Shown: positions 1 to 8,260, numbered from the stretch's first letter. The stretch is 64,000 nt of DNA from an uncultured Clostridia bacterium (GCA_946184295.1 CAMHEZ010000001.1:62001-126000), one strand, 5' to 3'. The notes: generated by a model not told the origin, from the letters alone. Numbers and translations are program-made.

Positions 1-267
1 GACAGTGATATCATTTTCAGCAGCTATGTGTGTATCAAGTCTTATGCCATGCCATCGGGCTGTGTCTGTCTTCCGGCTGACAAAGACGCGGTTTCTCTCG
101 GTAAAACACAGGTGACGGATTTCCGTTTGTTTGACGGTGTGATTCCCGGACGCAGTCAAACGGCGGGGTGGTTTGCCTTTGAACTGCCGGAAGGAAGCGA
201 AGCGGTACATGTGGATTTTCGCACAGGAGGCGAGGAGGATTTTCTGTCATTCGACTGTAAATTATAA
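1..267 (+). CDS. C-terminal part of a secreted-type protein (DUF4352-like), truncated by window edge
   Basis: The reading frame is open from the first base of the window and ends at a TAA at 265-267, so only the last 88 residues are present. The segment has a beta-rich pattern with a 'PGRSQTAGWFAFELPEG' turn followed by alternating hydrophobic strands and a final 'FLSFDCKL'. This resembles the end of the DUF4352/telokin-like domains found in lipoproteins of Firmicutes, where a 'PG-x-x-x-x-G-x-x-x-F-x-x-P' motif sits in the last third. The family call is a pattern match only. It is followed by an AT-rich gap with the promoter of the next gene. Confidence 0.5.
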   Translation, partial: DSDIIFSSYVCIKSYAMPSGCVCLPADKDAVSLGKTQVTDFRLFDGVIPGRSQTAGWFAFELPEGSEAVHVDFRTGGEEDFLSFDCKL

Positions 268-327
268 ATACTTTTGAACATAATTGAGAATCTAAATAAA
301 ATAATATTACTATATCCTTAAAAATTA

Positions 328-356
328 TTGAAATTTACAAAACCGTGTGTTATAAT
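328..356 (+). promoter_or_regulatory. Promoter for EF-G-like gene
   Basis: TTGAAA (328-333), a 17-nt spacer and TATAAT (351-356) form a near-consensus sigma-A promoter. A leader of about 150 nt separates it from the TTG start at 515. The leader holds complementary GCAGCC and GGCTGC segments (about 366 and 414) that could pair. Confidence 0.6.
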
Positions 357-514
357 ATTCAACAGGCAGCCCGAAATGTTGTCAAACCTATTGTAAAATT
401 TTTAACAATATGCAGGCTGCGTATCAAAAATCGGCTTTGGTGATTATATTTCTATTTTCTATCAAAAAATAAAAATAAAAGCGAAACCGAAAATGTGAAA
501 AGAGGTAGTTCAAA

Positions 515-2578
515 TTGAAACAGCTTTCCAAATATCCCACAGACAAGATTAAAAACATTGTCGTCACAGGTCACGGCAATGCAGGCAAGACTTCGCTGGT
601 CGAAGCCATGCTGTATATATCGGGTGCAACCGACAGAATGGGGAAAACAGCCGACGGCACAGCGGTGTGCGATTTTGACCCCGAAGAAATCAAGCGCAAG
701 TGTTCCGTTGCGGCGGCGATGGCTCCCGTGGAATGGAAGAACGTCAAGTTCAACATGATCGACGTCCCCGGTTTGTTCGACTTTGAGGGAGCGGTTGCGG
801 AAGGCTTCCGTGCCGCGGACTGCGCACTCATTACCATTTCCGGCAAGTCCGGCGTGGCTGTCGGCTCCGAGAAGTCCTATGCCCGCGCCACCAAGGCGGG
901 CATGGCGAAGGTCATTTTTGTCAACAAGCTCAATTCCGAAAGCGCCGACTTCTACAAAGTCTTTGAACAGCTCAAGACATCCTTCGGCCCGACCGTCAGC
1001 CCGATTGTCGTACCCCATATGAACGGCCACCAGGTCGATTGCTATGTCAATATTCTGGAATATAAAGCCTATCGCTACAACGGTACCAAGGCCGAGGAAG
1101 TGCCCATGCCTGATATGGGCCACCGTCTGGAAGGTCTGCGCACCGCCATCAATGAAGCTATCGCCGAAACCGACGACGAGCTGATGGAGAAGTATTTCTC
1201 CGGCGAGGATTTCACGCCCGAAGAATATATTCTCGGTCTGACACAGGGTGTGCGTTCCGGTTCCATCACGCCGGTTTACTGCGGCGCAAGCGCAACCGGC
1301 GAAGGTGTCGATCAGCTCATGAACGGTCTGAGCTGGTTGGTTCCCTCCGCGGCGGACGTAGCACCTGAGACAGCGACCGACGCCAACGGTTCACCGGTCG
1401 AACTGCCTGTGAGCGACAGCGCCCTTCCGGCGGCCATTGTCTTCAAGACCGTGGCTGACCCGTTCGTCGGCAAGCTCTCTTATTTCAAGGTCGTCACCGG
1501 CTGCGTCACGCCCGACAGTATGCTGATGAATATGCGTACCGGCAGCACCGACAAGATCGGCAAGCTGTATATGCTCTGCGGCAAAAAGCAGATTGATGTG
1601 GACAGCATCGGCGCCGGCGATATCGGCGCGGTTGCCAAGCTCTCCGGCGCGGCCACAGGCGACACGCTGTGCGCCCCCGCCCGTCCGGTCATTCTGGCCG
1701 GTGTGGACTTCCCTGCTCCTTCGCTTTCGATGGCAGTCATTCCTGTCAACAAGGGGGACGAGGAAAAGATCGCGCAGGGTATGCTGAGACTGGCGGAGGA
1801 AGATCCTTCCATGACCTTTGGCAACAACCCCGAAACCAATCAGATGATTGTCAGCGGTCAGGGCGAGCAGCATATCGACGTTATTATCTCCAAGCTCAAG
1901 AATAAATTCGGCACCGACGCCAAGGTGGAATCCCCGAAGATTGCCTATCGTGAGACCATTCGCAGCGAAGTCAAGATTCAGGGCCGCTATAAGAAGCAGT
2001 CAGGCGGTCACGGTCAGTTCGGTGACGTGTGGATCCGCTTCGAGCCGAGCGACAGCGACGGTCTGGAATTTGCCGAAGAGGTTGTGGGCGGCGCTGTGCC
2101 GAAGAATTTCTTCCCGGCTGTTGAAAAGGGCTTGCAGGACTGCATGAAGACCGGTTCTCTCGCGGGCTATCCGATGGTAGGCGTCAAGGCCGTGCTGTTT
2201 GACGGTTCGTATCACCCGGTCGATTCCTCCGAAATGTCCTTCAAGACGGCAGCTTCTCTCGCCTTTAAGAACGGCATTCCCAAGGCCAACCCCGTCCTGC
2301 TCGAACCGGTGGGCGAGCTTCACGCGTATGTGCCGGGCGATAATATGGGCGACGTCATGGGCGAGCTGAACAAGCGCCGCGGCCGCGTGCTCGGCATGAA
2401 TTCCGCCGATGAAGGCATGCAGGAGCTGATTGCGGAAGTTCCGGTCGGCGAGATGGCGGACTTCTCCACCTATATGCGCCAGACCACCCGCGGAAGAGGC
2501 CACTTCACCTTTGCATTTGTCCGTTATGAAGAAGCTCCCTATACGGTATTGCAGGAGCTGACCAAGGATAAGGAATAG
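515..2578 (+). CDS. EF-G-like translational GTPase
   Basis: The 687-aa product has the architecture of elongation factor G: a GTPase domain with P-loop G19-HGNAGKT-26, the G3 motif DVPG at 83-86 and the G4 motif NKLN at 137-140, then EF-G domains II to V ending about residue 680. The catalytic histidine that follows DxPG in EF-G and EF-Tu is replaced by leucine (L87). This pattern belongs to the EF-G-like/EF-G2 paralogue group rather than canonical fusA, which normally lies next to rpsL, rpsG and tuf; those genes are absent here. Its role is unknown, possibly ribosome-associated under stress. The start is TTG with AGAGG at 501-505. A terminator follows directly, so it is probably monocistronic. 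Confidence 0.9.
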   Translation: MKQLSKYPTDKIKNIVVTGHGNAGKTSLVEAMLYISGATDRMGKTADGTAVCDFDPEEIKRKCSVAAAMAPVEWKNVKFNMIDVPGLFDFEGAVAEGFRAADCALITISGKSGVAVGSEKSYARATKAGMAKVIFVNKLNSESADFYKVFEQLKTSFGPTVSPIVVPHMNGHQVDCYVNILEYKAYRYNGTKAEEVPMPDMGHRLEGLRTAINEAIAETDDELMEKYFSGEDFTPEEYILGLTQGVRSGSITPVYCGASATGEGVDQLMNGLSWLVPSAADVAPETATDANGSPVELPVSDSALPAAIVFKTVADPFVGKLSYFKVVTGCVTPDSMLMNMRTGSTDKIGKLYMLCGKKQIDVDSIGAGDIGAVAKLSGAATGDTLCAPARPVILAGVDFPAPSLSMAVIPVNKGDEEKIAQGMLRLAEEDPSMTFGNNPETNQMIVSGQGEQHIDVIISKLKNKFGTDAKVESPKIAYRETIRSEVKIQGRYKKQSGGHGQFGDVWIRFEPSDSDGLEFAEEVVGGAVPKNFFPAVEKGLQDCMKTGSLAGYPMVGVKAVLFDGSYHPVDSSEMSFKTAASLAFKNGIPKANPVLLEPVGELHAYVPGDNMGDVMGELNKRRGRVLGMNSADEGMQELIAEVPVGEMADFSTYMRQTTRGRGHFTFAFVRYEEAPYTVLQELTKDKE

Positions 2579-2607
2579 TACTTGTTAAAATAAAATTCAC
2601 TTAATAA

Positions 2608-2658
2608 AACACTCTCACAACGTATATGCAAGATATATGTTGTGAGAGTGTTAATTTT
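2608..2658 (+). terminator. Terminator after EF-G-like gene
   Basis: AACACTCTCACAAC (2608-2621) pairs with GTTGTGAGAGTGTT (2639-2652), with further AT pairing towards the loop. It is followed by AATTTTAT, a modest U-tract. Confidence 0.75.
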
Positions 2659-2691
2659 ATATTGCAATGTAAAATAGTAACATGAAAAATA

Positions 2692-2720
2692 TTGATTTTA
2701 TGATTACAATGTCATATAAT
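2692..2720 (+). promoter_or_regulatory. Promoter of the RelB/YafQ-type operon
   Basis: TTGATT (2692-2697), 17 nt, TATAAT (2715-2720). GTAAC (2677) and GTTAC (2722) flank it in inverted orientation and could be part of an operator bound by the antitoxin; this is inference, since RelB/DinJ proteins usually autoregulate. Confidence 0.6.
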
Positions 2721-2752
2721 AGTTACATCAAAGCAAAGGAGTGATTTGATTT

Positions 2753-3025
2753 ATGGCAAGTGTCAATATTAATGTGCGCGTGGATGAAGATGTGAAACGG
2801 GAAGCGGAATTTCTTTTTGACGATTTGGGATTGAATATGACGACGGCAATGAATATGTTTCTGAAAGCGTGTTTACGAAACAATGGTATTCCTTTTGACC
2901 TTTACCGCAAACCGAATGCGGAAACTTTGGAGGCCATGAAAGAGGTTGAATATATGGAAAAGAATCCGGATTTATGCAAGGGATATACGGATGTCGATGA
3001 AATGATGCGGGAGCTTTTATCATGA
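2753..3025 (+). CDS. RelB/DinJ-family antitoxin
   Basis: This 90-aa protein begins with the ribbon-helix-helix signature of the RelB/DinJ family ('NINVRVDEDVKREAEFLFDD', then 'GLNMTTAMNMFLKA'), which binds the operon's operator DNA. The C-terminal half, ending in 'YTDVDEMMRELLS', is the part that normally wraps and neutralises the partner toxin. The RBS is AAAGGAGTG near 2735-2743. The stop codon overlaps the toxin start in an ATGA (3022-3025), implying translational coupling. The length matches the family. It is expected to repress its own promoter, alone and with the toxin. Confidence 0.92.
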   Translation: MASVNINVRVDEDVKREAEFLFDDLGLNMTTAMNMFLKACLRNNGIPFDLYRKPNAETLEAMKEVEYMEKNPDLCKGYTDVDEMMRELLS

Positions 3026-3390
3026 AATATATCGTAAAGCCGACGCCGAAATTTAGGGATACGCTGAATAAAGGCGAAGCCGTCGATTCCGCGCCGCGAG
3101 GATGCGTGTTTGAGCGGTGCGAGAATCGACTTATTCAGCGTTTCCTTAAAAAAGATTTAAAACTCGCTGAAAAAAGAGGATATCATATCAGTTCGTTAAG
3201 TGATGTTGTAAAGATACTGGCCGAGGGAGAACAATTGCCACCTAAATATAAAGACCATGAATTAAAAGGTGATTACGCAGGTTATCGTGAATGTCATGTT
3301 GAACCTGATTGGCTTCTTGTTTATAAAATATCAGAGGAAAGTCTCATCTTATATCTTATGCGCACCGGTACGCACAGTGATTTATTTTAA
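3022..3390 (+). CDS. YafQ-family mRNA interferase toxin with a 30-residue in-frame insertion
   Basis: The product is a RelE/YafQ-type ribosome-dependent endoribonuclease. The residues known to matter in E. coli YafQ are recognisable: His in 'KDHELKG', His in 'ECH', Asp-Trp in 'PDW', and His plus Phe in the terminal 'GTHSDLF'. Family members are about 92 aa; this one is 122 aa. The extra 30 residues begin after 'KPTPKF' (about residue 10) and end before 'LKKDLKLAEKRGYH', and are encoded by a palindromic segment listed separately. The insertion keeps the frame and leaves the catalytic core intact, but it falls in the N-terminal strand/helix region and could impair folding or antitoxin contact. 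Activity is unknown. Confidence 0.9.
   Translation: MKYIVKPTPKFRDTLNKGEAVDSAPRGCVFERCENRLIQRFLKKDLKLAEKRGYHISSLSDVVKILAEGEQLPPKYKDHELKGDYAGYRECHVEPDWLLVYKISEESLILYLMRTGTHSDLF
3055..3144 (+). repeat. Palindromic element inserted in frame in the YafQ-type toxin
   Basis: Perfect 11-bp inverted ends ACGCTGAATAA (3061-3071) and TTATTCAGCGT (3131-3141) enclose a second complementary pair GTCGATTC (3082-3089) and GAATCGAC (3123-3130). Between the first and second left arms lies a mini-hairpin GGC-GAA-GCC (3073-3081). The whole can fold as a stem with one side hairpin and an apical loop. It accounts for exactly the 90 nt by which the toxin exceeds its family length. No second copy was seen in the window. 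Confidence 0.75.
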
Positions 3391-3426
3391 GCAACCAAAC
3401 AAGTAATATTTTGTAAGGCATGATAA

Positions 3427-3480
3427 AATTCCCCTTCCGATACACGCCCGTGAAAAATGAGCGTGTCGGAAGGGGAATTG
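3427..3480. terminator. Bidirectional terminator between the toxin and flotillin genes
   Basis: AATTCCCCTTCCGA on the left pairs with TCGGAAGGGGAATT on the right (to 3479), with further pairing of the inner GTGT/ACAC part. A/T runs on both sides suit both convergent genes. Confidence 0.8.
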
Positions 3481-3486
3481 TTACAT

Positions 3487-4866
3487 TTATTCTTTATCGT
3501 CCTTATCGTTCAGGTCGGTACCAAGCATCTTCGGCACCTTCATACCGGCCATTTTGAAAGTCTCGCTCAGCGGAGGAACGGAACCCATCAGGCCGCTGAT
3601 GAAATTGGCGGTTGAGGTCTTGCCGTCGCTGTTGTTGCCGCTATCCCAAACCGTGACCTTGTCGATCTTGATATCCTTGACCGCTTCGACCTGCGCCTTG
3701 ACCAGATCTTCCATCTTATCGGCCAGAATGAGCTGCACGGCGTCTTCCGCGTCGCCGCCTGCCGCTGTGACGATCTGCGCGAAACCGGCAGCCTGCTTGG
3801 TGAGAATCTCCTGCATACCGCGTGCCTGCGCTTCCATCTTGGCATAAATTGCGTCAGCTTCACCGCGCGCCTTACGGCGAATCATCTCGGCCTCGGCTTC
3901 GGCTTCAATCTCAATGCGCTGTTTCTCAATTTCGGCCTTGACGATGACGTCCGCCCGCTGGGTGGCGGCTTCACGCTCGGCACGTGACTCTTCGGCGTTC
4001 TTCTGGGCAATGTAGGATTCCTCCAGCGCCTTTGCCTTTGCCACGTTCTCAGCGGCAACGGCGCGTCTGGCAGCCTCTGCTTCGCGCTCGCGACGGGTTG
4101 CGTCGGACTGCGCGATGGCGGCCTTGGCTTCGTTTTCACCGTTGATGGCAGCCGCGTTGGCGGAGGAAACATTGATTCTCTCGTCTTTCTGGGCATTGGC
4201 CTGACCGATGGAACCGTCGCGGTTCTTCTCGGCGACGCTGATCTTTGCGTCGTTGATGGCGCGGGCCGCCGCTTCCTTACCGAGTGCCTCAATGTAGCCG
4301 GACTCATCGGTAATATCGGTTACGTTCACGTTGATGAGACGGAGACCGATCTTTTTCAGTTCGCTCTCTACGTTGTGGCTGACCGCTTCCAGGAACTTGT
4401 CGCGGTCGGTGTTGATTTCCTCAATCTCCATGGTGGCGATGACCAGACGGAGCTGACCGAAAATGATATCCTTGGCCAGTTCCTGAATCTCACTGAGACG
4501 CAGACCCAGCAACCGCTCCGCCGCGTTCTGCATAATGCCCGGCTCGGTGGAAATACCGACCGTAAAGCGGGAAGGAACATCGATACGGATATTCTGGCGG
4601 GAAAGCGCGTTGGTGAGGTCCACATTGATGGAAATCGGCGTGAGGTCGAGATACTGGTAATCCTGAATGACCGGCCACACAAAGGCCGCGCCGCCGTGGA
4701 TACACTTTGACGACATGCTCTCGCCGTTCTTGTCGTTGCCGACCTTACCGTAGATGACCATGATTTTGTCTGACGGGCACTTGCGGTACCGCGACAGCAC
4801 CACCGCGAACATGCTGAAAACCAGCAACGCGATGACAACGAGGGTGATTAATACTTCTGATGGCAT
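3487..4866 (-). CDS. Flotillin-family SPFH-domain membrane protein
   Basis: The 459-aa protein has one N-terminal membrane segment (about residues 5-25), an SPFH/band-7 domain (about 30-200) and a long Ala/Glu-rich coiled coil (about 200-370) with repeated 'AEAEAE'-type heptads. This is the layout of flotillins such as B. subtilis FloT (YuaG), which scaffold membrane microdomains. An AAAGGAG lies 9 nt before the ATG. It is the last gene of a leftward set that also holds an NfeD-like protein, the usual flotillin partner. The 135-bp gap from the leucine-rich-repeat gene could hold its own promoter. Confidence 0.93.
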   Translation of the reverse strand: MPSEVLITLVVIALLVFSMFAVVLSRYRKCPSDKIMVIYGKVGNDKNGESMSSKCIHGGAAFVWPVIQDYQYLDLTPISINVDLTNALSRQNIRIDVPSRFTVGISTEPGIMQNAAERLLGLRLSEIQELAKDIIFGQLRLVIATMEIEEINTDRDKFLEAVSHNVESELKKIGLRLINVNVTDITDESGYIEALGKEAAARAINDAKISVAEKNRDGSIGQANAQKDERINVSSANAAAINGENEAKAAIAQSDATRREREAEAARRAVAAENVAKAKALEESYIAQKNAEESRAEREAATQRADVIVKAEIEKQRIEIEAEAEAEMIRRKARGEADAIYAKMEAQARGMQEILTKQAAGFAQIVTAAGGDAEDAVQLILADKMEDLVKAQVEAVKDIKIDKVTVWDSGNNSDGKTSTANFISGLMGSVPPLSETFKMAGMKVPKMLGTDLNDKDDKE

Positions 4867-5001
4867 TTTTCATAACTCCTTTATCAAATAGATTTTTTAT
4901 CAAACAGAACATTTTACGATATGATATTCTGTTTGTTTGCAAATAAATATTTTTAAAAATTCCAATCATCAATAATAGTTTTGAATATAACAATTAGTAT
5001 A

Positions 5002-5982
5002 TCACATAATACAATACGCGATATCGTTTTTCTGGCAATATGCTTCAACCGCGCTGCCCTCATTCACATAGATCGCCGCACCGCAATAGGCAAACGCATC
5101 GTCTCCGATGGAAGTCACCTTATCCTTGAAAATCACCCATTTTAGCTTCGTACAGCCATAGAACGCATCTTTGCCCACCGATTCGAGATTGTCGGGAATG
5201 GTGACGGTTTCCAGTGATTCACATCCCTTGAAGGCCATATCGCCGATACTCTTGACGGATTTCGGCAGTTTGACATTTTTGATTTTGGTATTCCCGGCAA
5301 AGGCACCTGAAATGTGCTTCACGCTCCCCGGTACTTTCACATCAGCCTGCTGACCGGAATAGGCGATCAGCACACCGTCCCCCACCGTTACAAAGGTATC
5401 CGTTCTGGAGAACTTCTTCAGCCACGGTGTATCGGCAAACGCCCTCCCGCCGATATCGCTCAGATTTTCAGAAAGCGTCACTTCCTTGAGTGACTGGCAC
5501 CCATAGAACGCGCCGCGTCCGACCGAAGTGACGTTATCGGGAATGTCAACGGTTGTCAGTGCCGTGCAGCCTGTGAAGGCATATTCGCCGATTTGCAGAT
5601 CGCTTGCGCTCACAGAAAAATTCACTGCCGCCAACGCGGTACAGCCGCCGAACGCATTCGCGCCGATCGCCTTGACATTTTGACCGAATGTGACAGATTG
5701 CAGCGCCGTCTCCTGCGCAAAGGCCGATTCCCCGATGGCTTTGACGGGAACGCCATAGATTTCATTCGGAATGGTCACATCAGACTGCGAAACGGTGTGT
5801 TTGGTAATGACAACATACTGGCCGTCGCTGTCGCTGACCATGCTGTATTCATAGCATAAATTATTGAAATCATATGGCATGGCAAATTGTGACGAACACC
5901 CTGCCGTCAGACATATGGCCCAAACGCCGACTGTCAGCAGCAAGATTTTTAGCAATCCATCTTTTCTGAAAAAATGCTTCAA
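5002..5982 (-). CDS. BspA-type leucine-rich-repeat lipoprotein
   Basis: The 326-aa protein starts with a lipoprotein signal peptide and lipobox LTAGC (Cys about residue 29). The rest is mostly tandem LRR_5/BspA repeats of about 23 residues, each with an 'AFxGCxxLxxVxIPxxVxxIG' type pattern, about ten copies. Such proteins are displayed on the outer face of the membrane or wall and bind proteins or host surfaces in other species. The start is TTG with GGGGAGGG upstream, which is why the first TTG was chosen. It lies between a zinc-ribbon gene and the flotillin gene, both on the same strand. Confidence 0.88.
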   Translation of the reverse strand: MKHFFRKDGLLKILLLTVGVWAICLTAGCSSQFAMPYDFNNLCYEYSMVSDSDGQYVVITKHTVSQSDVTIPNEIYGVPVKAIGESAFAQETALQSVTFGQNVKAIGANAFGGCTALAAVNFSVSASDLQIGEYAFTGCTALTTVDIPDNVTSVGRGAFYGCQSLKEVTLSENLSDIGGRAFADTPWLKKFSRTDTFVTVGDGVLIAYSGQQADVKVPGSVKHISGAFAGNTKIKNVKLPKSVKSIGDMAFKGCESLETVTIPDNLESVGKDAFYGCTKLKWVIFKDKVTSIGDDAFAYCGAAIYVNEGSAVEAYCQKNDIAYCIM

Positions 5983-6092
5983 GATAACGCCCTCCCCATA
6001 TTGCGTGCGGCATCAAAAGAAATGATTGACAAAATCATTATAACACGCAGGTTGGAAATTGGCAATATCTATCAATCTGTTTTCCGGATTTT

Positions 6093-6317
6093 TTATGACC
6101 GCCGATTCGACCATTTGAGCATCTTTTCGGGGTTTTCCACATAGCTGTGTACCACGCTGCCACAGTTGCGGCAGATAATATGATACAGCGTGCTGCTCGC
6201 CAAAAGGCTTTCTGTACCCGTCAAGGCACCGTAACCGCTCTGATATCCCTCGACAAATTCCGTACCGCCGCAGAACGGGCAGTTGTTGATTACAATGCTG
6301 TGTGTTCTTTTTTCCAT
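6093..6317 (-). CDS. Small zinc-ribbon protein
   Basis: A 74-aa protein with two cysteine knuckles, CPFCGG (about residues 14-19) and CRNCG (about 49-53), that should bind one zinc ion. It has no membrane segment. An AAGGAG lies 7 nt before the ATG. It sits 41 bp after the NfeD-like gene on the same strand, so it is probably in that transcript. Similar small 'restriction alleviation/Lar-like' zinc ribbons exist, but the similarity is limited to the knuckles and no function can be assigned. Confidence 0.75.
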   Translation of the reverse strand: MEKRTHSIVINNCPFCGGTEFVEGYQSGYGALTGTESLLASSTLYHIICRNCGSVVHSYVENPEKMLKWSNRRS

Positions 6318-6358
6318 ATTCCTACTCCTTGATTTTCCTTCCGATACGTCTTCTCTAT

Positions 6359-6976
6359 TTACTCATTCGCCGGTTTGACCAGCAGTGTATTTCCGACTGC
6401 CATGCCAACCACTTCTACCGTCTCGCCGTATTTCAGCGGACGGTCAGATTTCGTCATAGCGTCAGCCTCCGTGAGCCGCCCCTGAATGATGACATTCACC
6501 TTGCCGGAGCCGTTCATATTAGGGGGTACGGTGATATACACCTCACCCATTTTGCCGACAGCGTTGTCCATCTGCAAGGTGCCGTTTTCATTGAGCGAAG
6601 CCGCCCAGCGGAAGAACCACGCCACCAGCAGCAGCGCCAGTGTACCCGCGACAAATGCCGTGACAATCGCGACCGCCGCGCTCTGACTCAGCGAAAGGGC
6701 AGACAGTCCCGCCCAGCCGCCGACCGCAAAGAAAGCCACCATGCCGCGTACCGTGAAGATACGCAGGCCCGAATCGCCGATATGTACGTCAGTGGCGTCG
6801 GGCGCATCGTTGCCAAACACCCCGTCAATACCGTTGTCGCCCTGGATATCCACATCGGAATGCCCCGCCATGCCGATGAAGATCATGACCGTTTGCAGCA
6901 CCATGATAACAGTCGCCGGAACGGCTACGCACAGCAGCGCACTTCGCAGCGGGTCAATCATAAACCATTCTTTCAT
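6359..6976 (-). CDS. NfeD-like membrane protein (flotillin partner)
   Basis: The 205-aa protein has an N-terminal membrane segment (about residues 8-30), a polar loop with acidic residues, two or three further membrane segments, and a C-terminal OB-fold of NfeD type ('GEVYITVPPNMNGSGKVNV' and the closing 'GETVEVVGMAVGNTLLVKP'). NfeD proteins pair with flotillins, as in the yuaF-yuaG operon. The ATG at 6974-6976 follows AAGGGG; a longer start at 7015 lacks an RBS. The flotillin gene itself is four genes downstream instead of adjacent, with zinc-ribbon and leucine-rich-repeat genes between. Confidence 0.8.
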   Translation of the reverse strand: MKEWFMIDPLRSALLCVAVPATVIMVLQTVMIFIGMAGHSDVDIQGDNGIDGVFGNDAPDATDVHIGDSGLRIFTVRGMVAFFAVGGWAGLSALSLSQSAAVAIVTAFVAGTLALLLVAWFFRWAASLNENGTLQMDNAVGKMGEVYITVPPNMNGSGKVNVIIQGRLTEADAMTKSDRPLKYGETVEVVGMAVGNTLLVKPANE

Positions 6977-7119
6977 TTGAAATACAACCCCTTTTGTTGA
7001 AAATTTTCTTTTCATGCTTTCAATTTTCCTATTTCCTTTTTGATACTCTTTTCTCGCTTTGGTTCAGCACTATCTCATTATCCCCTTGCTGATACGCTTT
7101 TCCTTTTTTTCACAGCTGA

Positions 7120-7377
7120 TTATCTCTTTTCCGCTTCCGGAAACGTATAAACTTCCTCATTCGGGTCGGGCTTAGGGGCTTGGTTCATTTCCTGATCGCC
7201 TATTTCATTCAGGTGATAATTGCCGATCAAAGCCCCCATAAACTGATGAATATTGAAAAACTTACCGGTATGATAACCTGTACGCTGTCTGCCCTTTTGA
7301 TAGATCCAGACCGCCGCAATCAAAACAGTTACGACAGCCAACATAATGATGATACTGGCGATCATATAGAAATCCAT
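7120..7377 (-). CDS. Small membrane protein of unknown function
   Basis: The 85-aa product has one strongly hydrophobic N-terminal segment (about residues 4-26), then a basic region 'YQKGRQRTGYHTGKFF' and an acidic C-terminus. This predicts a single-pass protein with a cytoplasmic tail. A GAAAGGATG lies before the ATG. It begins 16 bp after the DUF1836 gene, so the two are probably co-transcribed. No family was recognised. Confidence 0.7.
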   Translation of the reverse strand: MDFYMIASIIIMLAVVTVLIAAVWIYQKGRQRTGYHTGKFFNIHQFMGALIGNYHLNEIGDQEMNQAPKPDPNEEVYTFPEAEKR

Positions 7378-7393
7378 AAAACATCATCCTTTC

Positions 7394-7957
7394 TCACATC
7401 AATTCGAGTTCGGCTTCCGCACGCTTGCGCAGCTCGCTACTGATATAGGTCAATATCATAATTCGCAGCGCGTCATGCAGCCGCTTCTGCGAATCGCTGA
7501 CCACGCCGGTGTAATCCGCACGCGGACCGCTGTAGTCGCTGATTTCCTCGGAAATCATACCGTCCAGTTCTTGGAAGGTAAACGATTCCACCGGCTCAAT
7601 CCGCTTGACAATTCTGTATATGTAATTGTAGAGATCGGCGTCCTTGATGATGTCGTCACTCTGATCTTCCACATCGCCGTTGACACATTCCATCAGATGA
7701 ATGATATTTTCCAGCTGCATCGACTTGCGCAGCATATCCACAATCAGAATACGCGCCACCTGACGCTCGCCGTATTTTTTATCCACCGGCGACGGAATCC
7801 AGCCGCGCTTAATCCAATTCTGAATCGTGGAACTGCCCACTCCCGTCACTTCCACCACCTGTGAGAGCATCAGTCCTCCTGTGGCGACAAAAGCCGGACG
7901 AATACTGTCGAAGTCAATCACGTCCAGTTCGGGAGATCTGTTATTATAGTTAGTCAT
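7394..7957 (-). CDS. DUF1836 family protein, MerR-like DNA-binding domain
   Basis: The 187-aa protein matches the DUF1836 pattern: 'LSQVVEVTGVGSSTIQNWIKRGWI' (a MerR-like helix-turn-helix, about residues 32-55), then 'KKYGERQVARILIVDMLRKSMQLENIIHLM' and a helical C-terminal part. The family is widespread in Clostridia and presumed regulatory; targets are unknown. AAGGTG 8 nt before the ATG at 7957 favours this start over a GTG nine bases upstream. It is the first gene of the leftward flotillin/NfeD set and may regulate it (inference from position). Confidence 0.82.
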   Translation of the reverse strand: MTNYNNRSPELDVIDFDSIRPAFVATGGLMLSQVVEVTGVGSSTIQNWIKRGWIPSPVDKKYGERQVARILIVDMLRKSMQLENIIHLMECVNGDVEDQSDDIIKDADLYNYIYRIVKRIEPVESFTFQELDGMISEEISDYSGPRADYTGVVSDSQKRLHDALRIMILTYISSELRKRAEAELELM

Positions 7958-8088
7958 TTGAATCACCTTGATGTTTGCATGATTTTCGCTTAGATTGGTT
8001 TGATTATATCATAGGTTCATTTGATTTTCAAGAGTGGTTAGCTGATTTTTTATGAATTTTCTGTGAATTTTTAAACAAACAACAAAAA

Positions 8089-8122
8089 CAGCCGGGCAAA
8101 TCTGCTTGGATTTGTCCGGCTG
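8089..8122 (-). terminator. Terminator of the gyrA transcript
   Basis: CAGCCGGGCAAATC (8089-8102) and GATTTGTCCGGCTG (8109-8122) form a stem. On the minus strand it is followed by TTTTTGTTGTTTG. It lies beyond repeat copy R1, so R1 should be part of the gyrA 3' untranslated region. Confidence 0.85.
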
Positions 8123-8131
8123 CGTTTGTGT

Positions 8132-8260
8132 TCGCCTAACCTTATTCATTATCTTGGCGCGATTTGCCTTGTGGGGCGCTGCCCCATACCCCGGCAGGGC
8201 TCTGCCCTGCACCTGCCAGGAGGTGCCAGCACCCCCTGGACTCCCGCGCTTCGCTTAATT
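8132..8260 (-). repeat. GC-rich modular repeat copy R1, after gyrA
   Basis: Copy of the dispersed family, minus orientation. Its left end, AAGCGAAGCGCGGGAGTCC, is fused to the gyrA stop codon: the TAA belongs to the AATTAAGCG that begins most copies. Internal stems include GGGGCGCTGCCCC and GGCAGGGCTCTGCCC; the right tail carries the 'CGCGCCAAGATA' and 'GTTAGGCGAA' segments. Confidence 0.85.
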
